38,707 nt of DNA from an uncultured Alistipes sp. Its GTDB lineage: Bacteria; Bacteroidota; Bacteroidia; Bacteroidales; Rikenellaceae. Position numbers and translations under genes: made by a program. Under the pieces are notes generated by a model. That model was not told the origin of the DNA and did no database searches. It worked only from the letters and a program-made list of their open reading frames with translations. The stretch lies in contig CAJUMU010000017.1 of the NCBI GenBank assembly GCA_910587675.1, positions 1 through 38,707 of the forward strand. Reading direction: 5' to 3'. Of this stretch, positions 25,132-33,120 are shown one piece after another. How positions within the stretch are numbered: the first letter of the stretch is position 1; every line of letters starts with the position of its first letter.

Positions 25132-27444
25132 ATGAAGTCATTATTCGTTTTAGCATTGTCGGCCCTTCTCGGCGGCAACCCGTGTCATTCGGCCGAACGT
25201 ACCGACAGTACACACGTATCGCAGGCCGACGGCGAGCGCGAGGAGCGCCGTATAGAGACCGTCGTCGTCTCGACCGACATGCCCAAGTCGTACATCGACA
25301 AGAAGCATATTCCCGTTGCGGTGTCGCAACTGCGCAGCGAGGAGCTGGAGCGCGAACGCGTGCTTTCGATAAAGGATCTCTCGGCTATCGTGCCGAACTT
25401 CTATCAACCCGATTACGGTTCGAAGATGACCTCGTCGATATACGTCCGCGGCTTCGGCGCGCGCATCGACCAGCCGGTGATAGGCGTGAGCGTCGACGGC
25501 GTGCCCTATCTGAACAAGAACAATTACGATTTCGACATGCTCGACGTGGCGGCGATCGAGATGCTGCGCGGCCCGCAAGGCACCCTTTTCGGGCGAAACA
25601 CCATGGGCGGCCAGCTCAACATATACACTCTTTCGCCACTCGGCATCCGAGGCCGCGATGCCGTGCGCGCCTCGGCGGAGTATGGTTCGGGCAATACGGT
25701 TCGGGCGCGTGCGTCGTACTACCGTAACGGCGGACGCTTCGGATTCATGGCGGGCGGATATTACACCCGCACCGACGGATTTTTCGACAACGAGTACGAC
25801 GGCAGCGATTGCGACCGCGGTCAGGGCGGCGGCGGCCGCGTGCGCGTGGCGGGCGATCTGGGCCGCGGCTGGTCGCTGGACAACACGCTGTCGGTGGGGT
25901 ATGACGACGAGGGCGGATACGCCTACTCTCTGTATGATGTCGAGACGGGCGCGGTGCACGGCGTCGCTTACAACTCGCCGAGCCGTTACGAGCGTCTGAA
26001 CGTTACCGACGGCCTTATCCTCCGTCGCCGCGGTCGGAAGGCGGAGTTCAGCAGCACGACGGGATACCAGTATACCCACGATCGCATGAATATCGACAAC
26101 GACTTCACCACGGCTTCGCTCTTCACGCTTTTGCAGGAGCAGCACGAGCACGCTCTGACGGAGGATCTGGTGTTGCGCACGTACGACGAAAAGCGTCGCT
26201 GGCAGTGGATCACGGGCGCGTACGGGTTTTACAAGAGCCTGAAGATGAACGCCCCCGTCACCTTCATGCAGGACGGCATCGACCGATTGATCTTGGCGGC
26301 GGCCAACAAGGGTATTCAGAGCGTCATGCCGTTCGCGAAGCTGGAGTTGGAGGAGTCGGAGTTCGACATAGCGAGCAACTTCGACATTCCGACATACGGA
26401 CTGGCCGTCTACCACGAGTCGTCTCTCCGCGCGGGCGAACGGTGGCGTTTCACGGCGGGGTTGCGTCTCGATTACGAGTCGACGAGGATGGATTATGACA
26501 ACTACACGGCCGTGAATTATCGTCTTACGCCCATGATGCGCGACTACAAACAGATCAAGGTGCCTTTCGCGGGGCGCGAGAAGCTCGACTATCTGGAGCT
26601 GCTGCCCAAGTTCGCCGTCAACTTCTCGACGGGCGCTGGCGATCTCTATGCCACGGTGACGCGCGGTTACAAGGCAGGAGGGTTCAATACGCAGATATTC
26701 TCGGATATCCTTCAGAACAAGATGATGACGGCCGTGATGGCCGATGTGATGTCGCAGATGCGTCCCCGCGCGGGCGGCGAGTCGCCTTACGATGCCGCGT
26801 CGGTGACCACGTACGATCCCGAGTACAGCTGGAACTATGAGTTGGGCGGCCATCTGCGTTTGGCCGAGGGGTTGATGTACGTCGATTTCGCGGCTTTCTG
26901 GATCGAGTGCCGCGACCAGCAGCTGACAGTCTTTCCCGAGGGCACGACCACGGGTCGCATGATGTCGAACGCGGGGCGTTCGCGCAGCCGCGGCGCCGAG
27001 CTGTCGGTGAACCTGCTGCCTGTGCGCGATCTCTCGATCAAGGGCAATTACGGATATACGAACGCCAAGTTCGTGGAGTTCGACGACGGAAAGGAGAATT
27101 ACGAGGGCAAATATCTGCCTTACGCTCCGCAGCATACCGTTTCGGCGGGCGTGTCGTACGACTGGCATACGGGCCGTCGCGCCGTGGACCGCGTGGTGTT
27201 CGACTGTACGTGGCAGGGCGCGGGCAAGATATATTGGAACGAGAGCAACACTCTGTCGCAGAACTTCTATTCGCAGTTGGGCGCTTCGGTAAAACTCTGC
27301 CACGGCGATTTCGCGCTCACGTTGTGGGGCCGCAACCTCCTGAACGAGGATTTCTATACCTTCTATTTCAAGTCGGTGAACAACAACTTTTTCAGCCACG
27401 GCAAACCCCGACGCGTCGGGATTACGCTGAGTTATACGATGTAA
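25132..27444 (+). CDS. TonB-dependent outer membrane receptor
   Basis: 770 residues. A signal peptide (about 1-20, MKSLFVLALSALLGGNPCHS) is followed by a TonB-box-like stretch (RRIETVVVSTDMPK), the plug (about 55-165; SIKDLSAIVPNFYQPDYGSKMTSSIYVRGFG, AIEMLRGPQGTLFGRNTMGGQLNIYT) and a 22-strand barrel ending RVGITLSYTM. It has no carboxypeptidase-like domain and no SusD partner, so it belongs to the classical receptors for siderophores, haem, vitamins or small compounds and not to the SusC group; the ligand is unknown. It stands alone, with its own promoter, a repeat in its leader, a divergent LuxR-type regulator and a terminator at 27476-27507. Confidence 0.9.
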   Translation: MKSLFVLALSALLGGNPCHSAERTDSTHVSQADGEREERRIETVVVSTDMPKSYIDKKHIPVAVSQLRSEELERERVLSIKDLSAIVPNFYQPDYGSKMTSSIYVRGFGARIDQPVIGVSVDGVPYLNKNNYDFDMLDVAAIEMLRGPQGTLFGRNTMGGQLNIYTLSPLGIRGRDAVRASAEYGSGNTVRARASYYRNGGRFGFMAGGYYTRTDGFFDNEYDGSDCDRGQGGGGRVRVAGDLGRGWSLDNTLSVGYDDEGGYAYSLYDVETGAVHGVAYNSPSRYERLNVTDGLILRRRGRKAEFSSTTGYQYTHDRMNIDNDFTTASLFTLLQEQHEHALTEDLVLRTYDEKRRWQWITGAYGFYKSLKMNAPVTFMQDGIDRLILAAANKGIQSVMPFAKLELEESEFDIASNFDIPTYGLAVYHESSLRAGERWRFTAGLRLDYESTRMDYDNYTAVNYRLTPMMRDYKQIKVPFAGREKLDYLELLPKFAVNFSTGAGDLYATVTRGYKAGGFNTQIFSDILQNKMMTAVMADVMSQMRPRAGGESPYDAASVTTYDPEYSWNYELGGHLRLAEGLMYVDFAAFWIECRDQQLTVFPEGTTTGRMMSNAGRSRSRGAELSVNLLPVRDLSIKGNYGYTNAKFVEFDDGKENYEGKYLPYAPQHTVSAGVSYDWHTGRRAVDRVVFDCTWQGAGKIYWNESNTLSQNFYSQLGASVKLCHGDFALTLWGRNLLNEDFYTFYFKSVNNNFFSHGKPRRVGITLSYTM

Positions 27445-27467
27445 CCGCGTCCCGCGCCGCGGACTGC

Positions 27468-27515
27468 AAAAAAACATCCCCGAAAGGCTCTCGAACCTTT
27501 CGGGGATATGTTTTT
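27468..27515. terminator. Bidirectional intrinsic terminator between convergent genes
   Basis: ATCCCCGAAAGG (27476-27487) pairs perfectly with CCTTTCGGGGAT (27496-27507). T-runs flank it on both strands (TTTTT after ATG on plus; seven T on minus at 27474-27468). It ends the TonB receptor transcript and the FKBP transcript. Confidence 0.9.
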
Positions 27516-27531
27516 CGTTATCGGATTCCGA

Positions 27532-28611
27532 TTACTTGGTCTCGGGAGTCTCGGGAGTCTCGGGAGTCTCGGGAGTCTCGGGAGTCTCGGGAGTCTCGGG
27601 AGTCTCGGGAGTCTCGGCGGTCTCGGCAGCCTGAGGAGCTGCGGAAGCGTCGGCGCTCTTGACGTCGAGCAACTCTACCTTGAACTCCAGAGCCTCGTTG
27701 GGGCCGATGGGACCTTGTCCGAATGCGCCGTAACCCAACTCGGCGGGGATCCACAGCGTGATCTGGCCGCCCTTGCCGACGAGCTGCATACCCTCGGTCC
27801 AACCCTTGATAACCTGATTCAGTCCGAACTCGATCGGTTCGCCGCGCTCGTACGACGAGTCGAATACAGTGCCGTCCTTGAGTTTGCCCTCGTAATTCAC
27901 CTTCACGATATCGGTGGCTCGGGGCTTGATGTCGGCGTCGCCTGCCTTGTCGATGCGATAGAGCAGACCGCTCGCGGTCTTCTGCACGCCGCTCTTCTTC
28001 TCCGTCTTCGCGAGCCACTCCTCCGACGCCTTGGCGTTCTCGGCGGGGCGCACTACCATGAAGTAGTTCTGGATGAACTTATACGCCGCGTCTCCGTCGA
28101 CCTTCGACTCGCCGGCCTTAGCATCCTCGATACCCTTGGTGAACCAATATGTCTGCAACGGCAGACGGGCATTGCGGAGGTTGGTGCCCATGTCGTAACC
28201 GTAAGCGTATGATACCTCCTTGCGCTCCTTGTCGTCGGCGAAGAGGTCGTGATCCTGCTCGGCCTTGGTGCTGTCGGCCGCTATTTCGGCCATAAGCGTC
28301 TGCATGCGCTTGGGTTGCTCCATCGAGAAGAAGTTTTGCAACACGTCGAGAGCCTCGTCGTGCTTCTTGTCTTCTTTCTCGACCTTTGCGTACAAGGCGT
28401 CCTCGGCGCCCTCGACCATAGCCTTCATGTCGAACTTCATCTCGGGCATCTGAGACGTTATGCCTTGGCCGATGTCGGTGCCTATGGCATACGACAGCGT
28501 ATCGAGTTTCGATTTGTCGCCCTTGGTGATAAGCGTCGACGATTTGCCGCCGCACGAAACCATCATCGCCGCGAAAACGAGCGCGGCGGCTCCGTAAATA
28601 ACTTTTTTCAT
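27532..28611 (-). CDS. FKBP-type peptidyl-prolyl isomerase lipoprotein with TPE-repeat tail
   Basis: 359 residues. The signal MKKVIYGAAALVFAAMMVSCGGK ends in the lipobox MVSC. An N-terminal helical FKBP_N dimerisation domain (about 30-200, LDTLSYAIGTDIGQGI) precedes the FKBP domain (about 215-315, VKVNYEGKLKDGTVFDSSYERGEPIEFGLNQVIKGWTEGMQLVGKGGQ, then WIPAELGYGAFG), as in Mip/FkpA-type enzymes. It should catalyse proline isomerisation in exported proteins, outside the cytoplasm. The tail after residue 325 is Ala/Thr/Pro/Glu-rich and ends in eight exact TPE units coded by identical 9-bp repeats. The start at 28611 is set by the signal peptide; a longer frame upstream overlaps the previous gene. 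It follows a second FKBP gene after 53 bases. Confidence 0.92.
   Translation of the reverse strand: MKKVIYGAAALVFAAMMVSCGGKSSTLITKGDKSKLDTLSYAIGTDIGQGITSQMPEMKFDMKAMVEGAEDALYAKVEKEDKKHDEALDVLQNFFSMEQPKRMQTLMAEIAADSTKAEQDHDLFADDKERKEVSYAYGYDMGTNLRNARLPLQTYWFTKGIEDAKAGESKVDGDAAYKFIQNYFMVVRPAENAKASEEWLAKTEKKSGVQKTASGLLYRIDKAGDADIKPRATDIVKVNYEGKLKDGTVFDSSYERGEPIEFGLNQVIKGWTEGMQLVGKGGQITLWIPAELGYGAFGQGPIGPNEALEFKVELLDVKSADASAAPQAAETAETPETPETPETPETPETPETPETPETK
27541..27612 (-). repeat. Eight perfect 9-bp tandem repeats inside the FKBP gene
   Basis: The plus-strand unit CTCGGGAGT is repeated eight times without change and encodes TPE units near the C-terminus; two diverged units follow upstream in the gene. 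Units are in frame, so gain or loss by slippage changes tail length without a frameshift. Confidence 0.92.
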
Positions 28612-28664
28612 CTTTCTGTTGATTTTATCTGTATGTTTGTTCCGGTTTACTTGATCGTACGACG

Positions 28665-29372
28665 TCAGCGGTTGCGACGTTTCACTTCCGTCACCTCCAC
28701 CTCGTAACGCAACATGGTGTTGGGGGCTATCCCCAACTTCTCGTCGCCCGCAGCTCCGTAACCCAGCGACGAGGGGATCCAGAGGGTGATGCGGCCGCCT
28801 TCGCCCACGAGCTTTACGCCCTCCTTGAGACCGTGGATCAACTTGTTGGCGGCTCCGCGCAACGTATCGTCGCGATCGGCGGCGCGGTCGACCTCCTTGC
28901 CGTCGAGCGTGGTGACGCGATAACGTATCGCCACCGTGTCGCGGTCGTTGCCGAGGGTCTTGTTCATGTCGCCCAACGCCCCGACCTTGTAGGTGAGTCC
29001 GCTCGGCGTGCGCACCACGTCGCGATCCGACGCGGCCAGATCGGTCAGATACTGCTCCTCGTACTTGCGGACGCGCTCGTATACTCCGTAATTCATGTAG
29101 GCCAGAAAGTAAGTGCGGGCCTCGTCGGCCGTCATCTGCTCGCGGCCGTTCAGAACGTCGTTTATGCCTGCCAAAACCGCGTCGCGCTGCAACGTGGAGT
29201 CCATCCGCAGGATGTTGAAGGCAATGTTCATGCCTACAACGTACGACAGCGAATCGGACTCGGCCGTCAGCGTCGCGCTTTTTCCCCCTCCGCGCGAACA
29301 TCCGCCCGCGAACGCCGCCGAAACCGCGCCGAGCACGAGAGCGGAGAGGATATGTGTGGTGAATCGTTTCAT
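28665..29372 (-). CDS. FKBP-type peptidyl-prolyl isomerase lipoprotein
   Basis: 235 residues. The N-terminus MKRFTTHILSALVLGAVSAAFAGGCSRGGG is a lipoprotein signal with a probable lipidated Cys25. A short FKBP_N-like helical part (SLSYVVGMNIAFNILRMDSTLQRDAVLAGINDVLNG) is followed by an FKBP domain (about 130-230). The segment corresponding to the active site is diverged (VAIRYRVTTLDGKEVDRAADRDDTLRGAANKLIHGLKEGVKLVGEGGRITLWIPSSLGYG is the region), lacking the usual FDSS. It may act as chaperone more than isomerase. Its ATG overlaps the ureohydrolase stop (ATGA), so they are coupled, and a related FKBP gene follows after 53 bases. Confidence 0.88.
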   Translation of the reverse strand: MKRFTTHILSALVLGAVSAAFAGGCSRGGGKSATLTAESDSLSYVVGMNIAFNILRMDSTLQRDAVLAGINDVLNGREQMTADEARTYFLAYMNYGVYERVRKYEEQYLTDLAASDRDVVRTPSGLTYKVGALGDMNKTLGNDRDTVAIRYRVTTLDGKEVDRAADRDDTLRGAANKLIHGLKEGVKLVGEGGRITLWIPSSLGYGAAGDEKLGIAPNTMLRYEVEVTEVKRRNR

Positions 29373-30424
29373 TTCGTATCGTTGTTTTGCGACCGCAACG
29401 CTATGCCGCACATTCTGTACAGCAGGCGCGCTCCGATCTTCGCGTCGATGCTGCCGCCGCTCGCGGGCGATACGCCCGTCAGGGCGAAGCCGGCTATGCG
29501 TCGTCCCGAAGTCGCTATGCGGTCGAGCAGGTAGACCGTTTGACTGAACCCGAGACCTCCCGCCTCCGCCTCGGGCGAATGCGGACAGTTGTCGGGCGAC
29601 AATGCCGATATGTCGAGGTCGACGTAAACCGCGTCGGGCAGCTCCGCCACTACGGCGTCGCATACCTGCTGCCATGTGCTCCCTTCGAAACTCATCTGCG
29701 CCATGCTGCCGCAGCCGAACATGGTCATACGTTCCGATTCGCGTATCATGCGGTGTTCCGTCGCCGAGAAGTCGCGCACTCCCACGTGCACTATCGTCCC
29801 GAGTCCCTCTATCGTCTCCGCGGCGTCGCCTATGACCGACGCGCACGAGTGTTCGAATCCCTCGTGGCGACTCTTCATGCGGCAGCGGGCGTCGATATGC
29901 AGCAGCCCGAGCCCGTTTGCGCGTTCGGCCGTCGCGCGCAATGCGCCGTATACGGTCGACTGGTCGCCTCCGACCAGTCCCGCGATTTTACCCTTCTCGA
30001 TCCATCCGCGCACCTGCGAGCGGATGTTGTCGTTCATCGTGCGGCACTCCTCGTCGATGCGGCGTTGCTTGCGGGCGTAATAATCTTCGGTCAAACCGCC
30101 CATGAGGCCGCCGCCTTTCTCCTCGCGGGCACGCAGACGCTCCACGTCCTGACGCAGATTCTGCGATATCTCCTGTATGGTGTAGTCGATGTCGGCCGTG
30201 GCGATGCCCTTGCGCCACTCGTCGGGCGAGAGGGGATCGTACAGATCCATGCGCATCGACTCCTCGATCATGGCGTCGGGAGCGTATGACGACGACGAAC
30301 CCTCGGGCGCCGTGGCGTCCCACGGTGCCGAGACCAGCACCAAAGCGGCGCTTTCGGGCCGACACGGCATCCCGAAATATGTGCCGTTATCCGGATCGGC
30401 GGCTTCGATATTGCATTCCGACAT
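29369..30424 (-). CDS. Ureohydrolase (arginase/agmatinase) family protein with lost metal ligands
   Basis: 351 residues with the ureohydrolase fold. Known members bind two Mn ions through GGDHS, DAHxD and a DxD motif. Here the first reads GGDQS (Q155 for His), the second DARCR (D178 kept, R180 and R182 for His and Asp), and the third VDLDIS keeps D269 and D271. Three of six usual ligands are gone, so normal hydrolysis of arginine, agmatine or formiminoglutamate is doubtful. Distantly related degenerate members are known in Bacteroidetes and are often labelled formimidoylglutamase. The insert 80-130 (LRAREEKGGGLMGGLTEDYY) is unusual. The start at 30424 avoids an Arg-rich N-terminal extension unlike the family. 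The stop overlaps the FKBP start. Confidence 0.8.
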   Translation of the reverse strand: MSECNIEAADPDNGTYFGMPCRPESAALVLVSAPWDATAPEGSSSSYAPDAMIEESMRMDLYDPLSPDEWRKGIATADIDYTIQEISQNLRQDVERLRAREEKGGGLMGGLTEDYYARKQRRIDEECRTMNDNIRSQVRGWIEKGKIAGLVGGDQSTVYGALRATAERANGLGLLHIDARCRMKSRHEGFEHSCASVIGDAAETIEGLGTIVHVGVRDFSATEHRMIRESERMTMFGCGSMAQMSFEGSTWQQVCDAVVAELPDAVYVDLDISALSPDNCPHSPEAEAGGLGFSQTVYLLDRIATSGRRIAGFALTGVSPASGGSIDAKIGARLLYRMCGIALRSQNNDTK

Positions 30425-30746
30425 AGTTCCCTGCTTTATTCGCTCGGCGGCGCGGGGCCGCCTCTGCGGAGTCGTGTTTCGGCAAAGATCGTGCAGGCCC
30501 GACGCGGGGCGGATGCCGCCGAGTCGCAGCGCACGTGCCGTTCGCGCGAGTTTGCCCGACAAATATACGTATTTAACTCCGTTGCGCCAAATAACCGGCT
30601 GCGAATGTGGCGTCTCGGGGCGGAATTGGGCTTTTTAGGAGTCGCTGTTCGCCGACGGCGGAGGGCTGCACGAGTTTGACGAGTTGCAGTCCTCCGCAGT
30701 GGGGCGGCGGCGAACTGCCGCCATCGCATGCGATGGCGAAATGTCT
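30425..30746. other. Intergenic region with a type A repeat
   Basis: About 320 bases between the ureohydrolase gene and the terminator of the DUF1080 gene. It holds the type A repeat at 30644-30736 and otherwise nothing I can assign. A GATCTTTG near 30490 on the minus strand resembles a -7 box with one mismatch and could start the ureohydrolase transcript. Confidence 0.5.
30644..30736 (+). repeat. Intergenic palindromic repeat, type A
   Basis: Begins GCTGTTCGCCGACGGCGGAGG, continues with GAGTTGCAGTCCTCCGCAGTG and GGCGGCGGCGAACTGC, and ends in a terminal palindrome CCATCGCATGCGATGG (30721-30736). The body matches 25005 and 37962; the terminal palindrome does not. Confidence 0.78.
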
Positions 30747-30782
30747 AAAAAACAGAGCTGCCCGAATATTCGGACAGCTCTG
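30747..30782 (-). terminator. Intrinsic terminator after the DUF1080 gene
   Basis: On the minus strand CAGAGCTGTCCGAA pairs with TTCGGGCAGCTCTG (30782-30753) around TA and is followed by six T residues. It lies 22 bases after the stop at 30805. Confidence 0.9.
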
Positions 30783-30804
30783 CCAATTATGAAAAGATTT
30801 CAGT

Positions 30805-31545
30805 TTAATCGAGAACCTTGACCTTGATGTTGCGGAACCATACATCGTCGCCGTGGTCCTGCAAGCCGATGTAACCCTCGTGGTTCTCACCGCCGCAGTT
30901 GAGCAGCAGATCGTAAGCCTCGGGCCACTTGTCCTTGCTGAACTTCGAGTTGTCAAGAAGCTCCTGCCACTGGGGAGTCCACAAGTGATACTCAACCACG
31001 GGCTTGTCGTTCTGGTAGTGAACCACCGTACCCTTGTAGCAGAGGATCTTGGTCTTGTTCCACTCGCCGTAAGGCTTCTGGTTCTGCGGATTGGCAGGGA
31101 TCATGTCATAGAGCGATGCCGACATGCGGTTGCCGTCCACACCCAGCTTGGCGTCGGGGTGGTTGGCGTTGTCGAGAACCTGATACTCGGGAGCCGAGAT
31201 GTAGATAGGCTTGCCCGGGATCTCCTGCGCGAGGTAGAAGATACCCGAGTTAGAACCCTTGGCGACTTTCCACTCCAACTCCAGCTCGAAGTTCTTGAAC
31301 TTCCGGTCGAAGATGATATCGCCGCCCTCCAGCGTCTGGGCCTCGCCGCCGCCCGAGCCGTTGAACTTCAGGCAGCCGTCCTCGATGGTCCAGCGTGAGG
31401 GAACCTCGGTTTTACCGTAACCTCTCCAACCCTCGAGGCTCGTTCCGTCGAACAATACCACGGTGTTGGCGTCGTCTTCATTGCCTTTGCAGCCTGCGAA
31501 AATCGAGGCGGTTGCCAAAGCGGCCATGAATAATACTTTTTTCAT
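30805..31545 (-). CDS. DUF1080 (3-keto-disaccharide hydrolase-like) lipoprotein
   Basis: 246 residues. The signal MKKVLFMAALATASIFAGCKG has the lipobox FAGC (Cys19). The rest is one DUF1080/PF06439 beta-jelly-roll: VVLFDGTSLEGWRGYG, WTIEDGCLKFNGSGGG, FELELEWKVAKGSNSGIFYLAQE, APEYQVLDNANHPDA and a closing GYIGLQDHGDDVWFRNIKVK. Characterised members hydrolyse 3-keto-glycosides or take part in 3-keto glycan breakdown. Its neighbour 23 bases upstream is a Gfo/Idh/MocA oxidoreductase, the enzyme type that makes 3-keto sugars, so a shared pathway is likely. It is the last gene before a strong terminator. Confidence 0.9.
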   Translation of the reverse strand: MKKVLFMAALATASIFAGCKGNEDDANTVVLFDGTSLEGWRGYGKTEVPSRWTIEDGCLKFNGSGGGEAQTLEGGDIIFDRKFKNFELELEWKVAKGSNSGIFYLAQEIPGKPIYISAPEYQVLDNANHPDAKLGVDGNRMSASLYDMIPANPQNQKPYGEWNKTKILCYKGTVVHYQNDKPVVEYHLWTPQWQELLDNSKFSKDKWPEAYDLLLNCGGENHEGYIGLQDHGDDVWFRNIKVKVLD

Positions 31546-31568
31546 CGTTGTGTTATTGGTTTAATTGA

Positions 31569-33041
31569 TTATTTGGGCATGTCGCAAAGCTTCCAGCCGT
31601 CGCGATAGTTGTGCTTGATCATCTCGGCAGCGAACTGCTGAGCGTTGATCGGATCGGTGTAGGTCTTGTTGAAAGTCGGGTGGCCGTCGTTCACCGAGAA
31701 GCCGTCCTCGATCATGATGCGGATCGTCTCGTCGGGACCGATGTTGGTGAAGCGCATGTTGGCGCCGTCCCACTCCAGAGTCTTGTTGAGGCCCTGAAGA
31801 CGAACGCCCAGAACGCCCATTACGACCATCTCGTTGAAAGGACCTGCCTCCGAGAAGTCAGAGTTGGTGAGGGTGCGGTTCTCCTTGTTCTCCTTACAAG
31901 CGCGTACCCAGTCTTTGCCGTGCGACAGCTCGACCTTGCGAGCGCGTGCGGGAACCTTGGGCTCGCGACCCGAGAGGAGGTAGGGGTTAACGCCGTAGCA
32001 ACCGCATACGAGGGTATCCTTCGTACCGTAGAAGATTGCGCCGCCGCCCTGATCGTTGAGGCTCTTTCCGGGCTCCAGACCTTCGGGACGCGGAGGAGTC
32101 AGACCGCCGTCGTACCACGTAACGGTTACCTCGGGCAGCTTCACCTTGTCCTTCTTGCCGCGTGCGGGGAATACGTAGGTTACCATCTGTGCCTGCGGAG
32201 CGCAATCGGTCAGCAGAGCGGTCGACGAACCCTGAACCTTGGTGGGGTAGCCCAACTGGAGAGCCTTGAATACGGGGTGGAGGATGTGGCAAGCCATATC
32301 GCCCAATGCGCCCGTACCGAAATCCCACCATCCGCGCCAGTTCCAAGGCTGGTAAATCTTGTTGTAGGGACGATACTGAGCAGGACCGAGGAACAGATCC
32401 CAGTTCAGCGTGTCGGGTATGGGATCCACCTGCGAGGGACGCATCAGACCCTGCGGCCAGATGGGACGGTCGGTGAACGCGTCTACGCGGGTCACCTCGC
32501 CGATCTCGCCGTTCCAGATCCAGTCGCAAACCTTCTGCACGCCTTCGCCCGACGAACCTTGGTTACCCATCTGAGTGGCGACGCCCTTCTCGGCGGCCAG
32601 CTTGGTCAACAGACGAGACTCGTAAACCGAGTGGGTAAGGGGCTTCTCGCAGTAGATGTGCTTGCCCAGCTCCATCGCGGTGCTCGATACCAGAGCGTGA
32701 GTGTGGTCGGGGGTACCGCAGACAACGGCGTCGATCTGGTTGCCGATCTTGTCGTACATCTCGCGCCAGTCCCAGAAACGCTGAGCCTTCGCGTAGCGGT
32801 TGAAAGTGCCCTTGGCATAGTTCCAGTCGGTATCGCAGAGAGCCACGATGTTCTCGTCCGATACGTCGCTCAACACGGCTGCGCCTCGTCCGCCGACGCC
32901 GACACCGGCGATGTTCAGCTTGTCCGAAGGAGCTTTGTGTCCGAATGCCGCTCCCATTACGTTGCCGGGAACCACGGTCATGGCTGCCAGACCCGTCGCC
33001 GAGGTCTTCAGAAAGTCAGCTCGTGAAATTTTCTTTGACAT
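31569..33041 (-). CDS. Exported Gfo/Idh/MocA family oxidoreductase, Tat-like signal
   Basis: 490 residues. After an N-terminal signal the NAD-binding domain starts LNIAGVGVGGRG (dinucleotide motif at 46-53) and carries the family's CEKP (131-134) with VVCGTPDHTH before it. A C-terminal substrate domain follows, with WNWRGWWDFGTGALGDMACHILHP, typical of the Bacteroidetes subfamily. It probably oxidises a sugar or glycoside using a bound nicotinamide cofactor. The signal reads SRADFLKTSATGLAAMTVVPG: this is the Tat consensus except that the second Arg is Ala. Export of a folded, cofactor-loaded enzyme fits Tat, and tatA/tatC lie just upstream on the same strand. It lies 79 bases after the isomerase-like gene and 23 before DUF1080. 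Confidence 0.9.
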   Translation of the reverse strand: MSKKISRADFLKTSATGLAAMTVVPGNVMGAAFGHKAPSDKLNIAGVGVGGRGAAVLSDVSDENIVALCDTDWNYAKGTFNRYAKAQRFWDWREMYDKIGNQIDAVVCGTPDHTHALVSSTAMELGKHIYCEKPLTHSVYESRLLTKLAAEKGVATQMGNQGSSGEGVQKVCDWIWNGEIGEVTRVDAFTDRPIWPQGLMRPSQVDPIPDTLNWDLFLGPAQYRPYNKIYQPWNWRGWWDFGTGALGDMACHILHPVFKALQLGYPTKVQGSSTALLTDCAPQAQMVTYVFPARGKKDKVKLPEVTVTWYDGGLTPPRPEGLEPGKSLNDQGGGAIFYGTKDTLVCGCYGVNPYLLSGREPKVPARARKVELSHGKDWVRACKENKENRTLTNSDFSEAGPFNEMVVMGVLGVRLQGLNKTLEWDGANMRFTNIGPDETIRIMIEDGFSVNDGHPTFNKTYTDPINAQQFAAEMIKHNYRDGWKLCDMPK

Positions 33042-33120
33042 AGTCGTTAATTTTTAGGTTAATAAAAGTTTATCTATATTTCAGCATGTGCTTCGAAAAC
33101 ATATTTTCCTCGCCCGCCCG

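Noticed and set aside
25150..27477. A 775-codon open frame opposite the TonB receptor
   Set aside because: It overlaps a clear receptor gene entirely and has no domain or signal; a codon-bias shadow.
27541..27612. Short direct repeats as a possible CRISPR array
   Set aside because: The units are 9 bp, contiguous without spacers and encode TPE in frame inside the FKBP gene.
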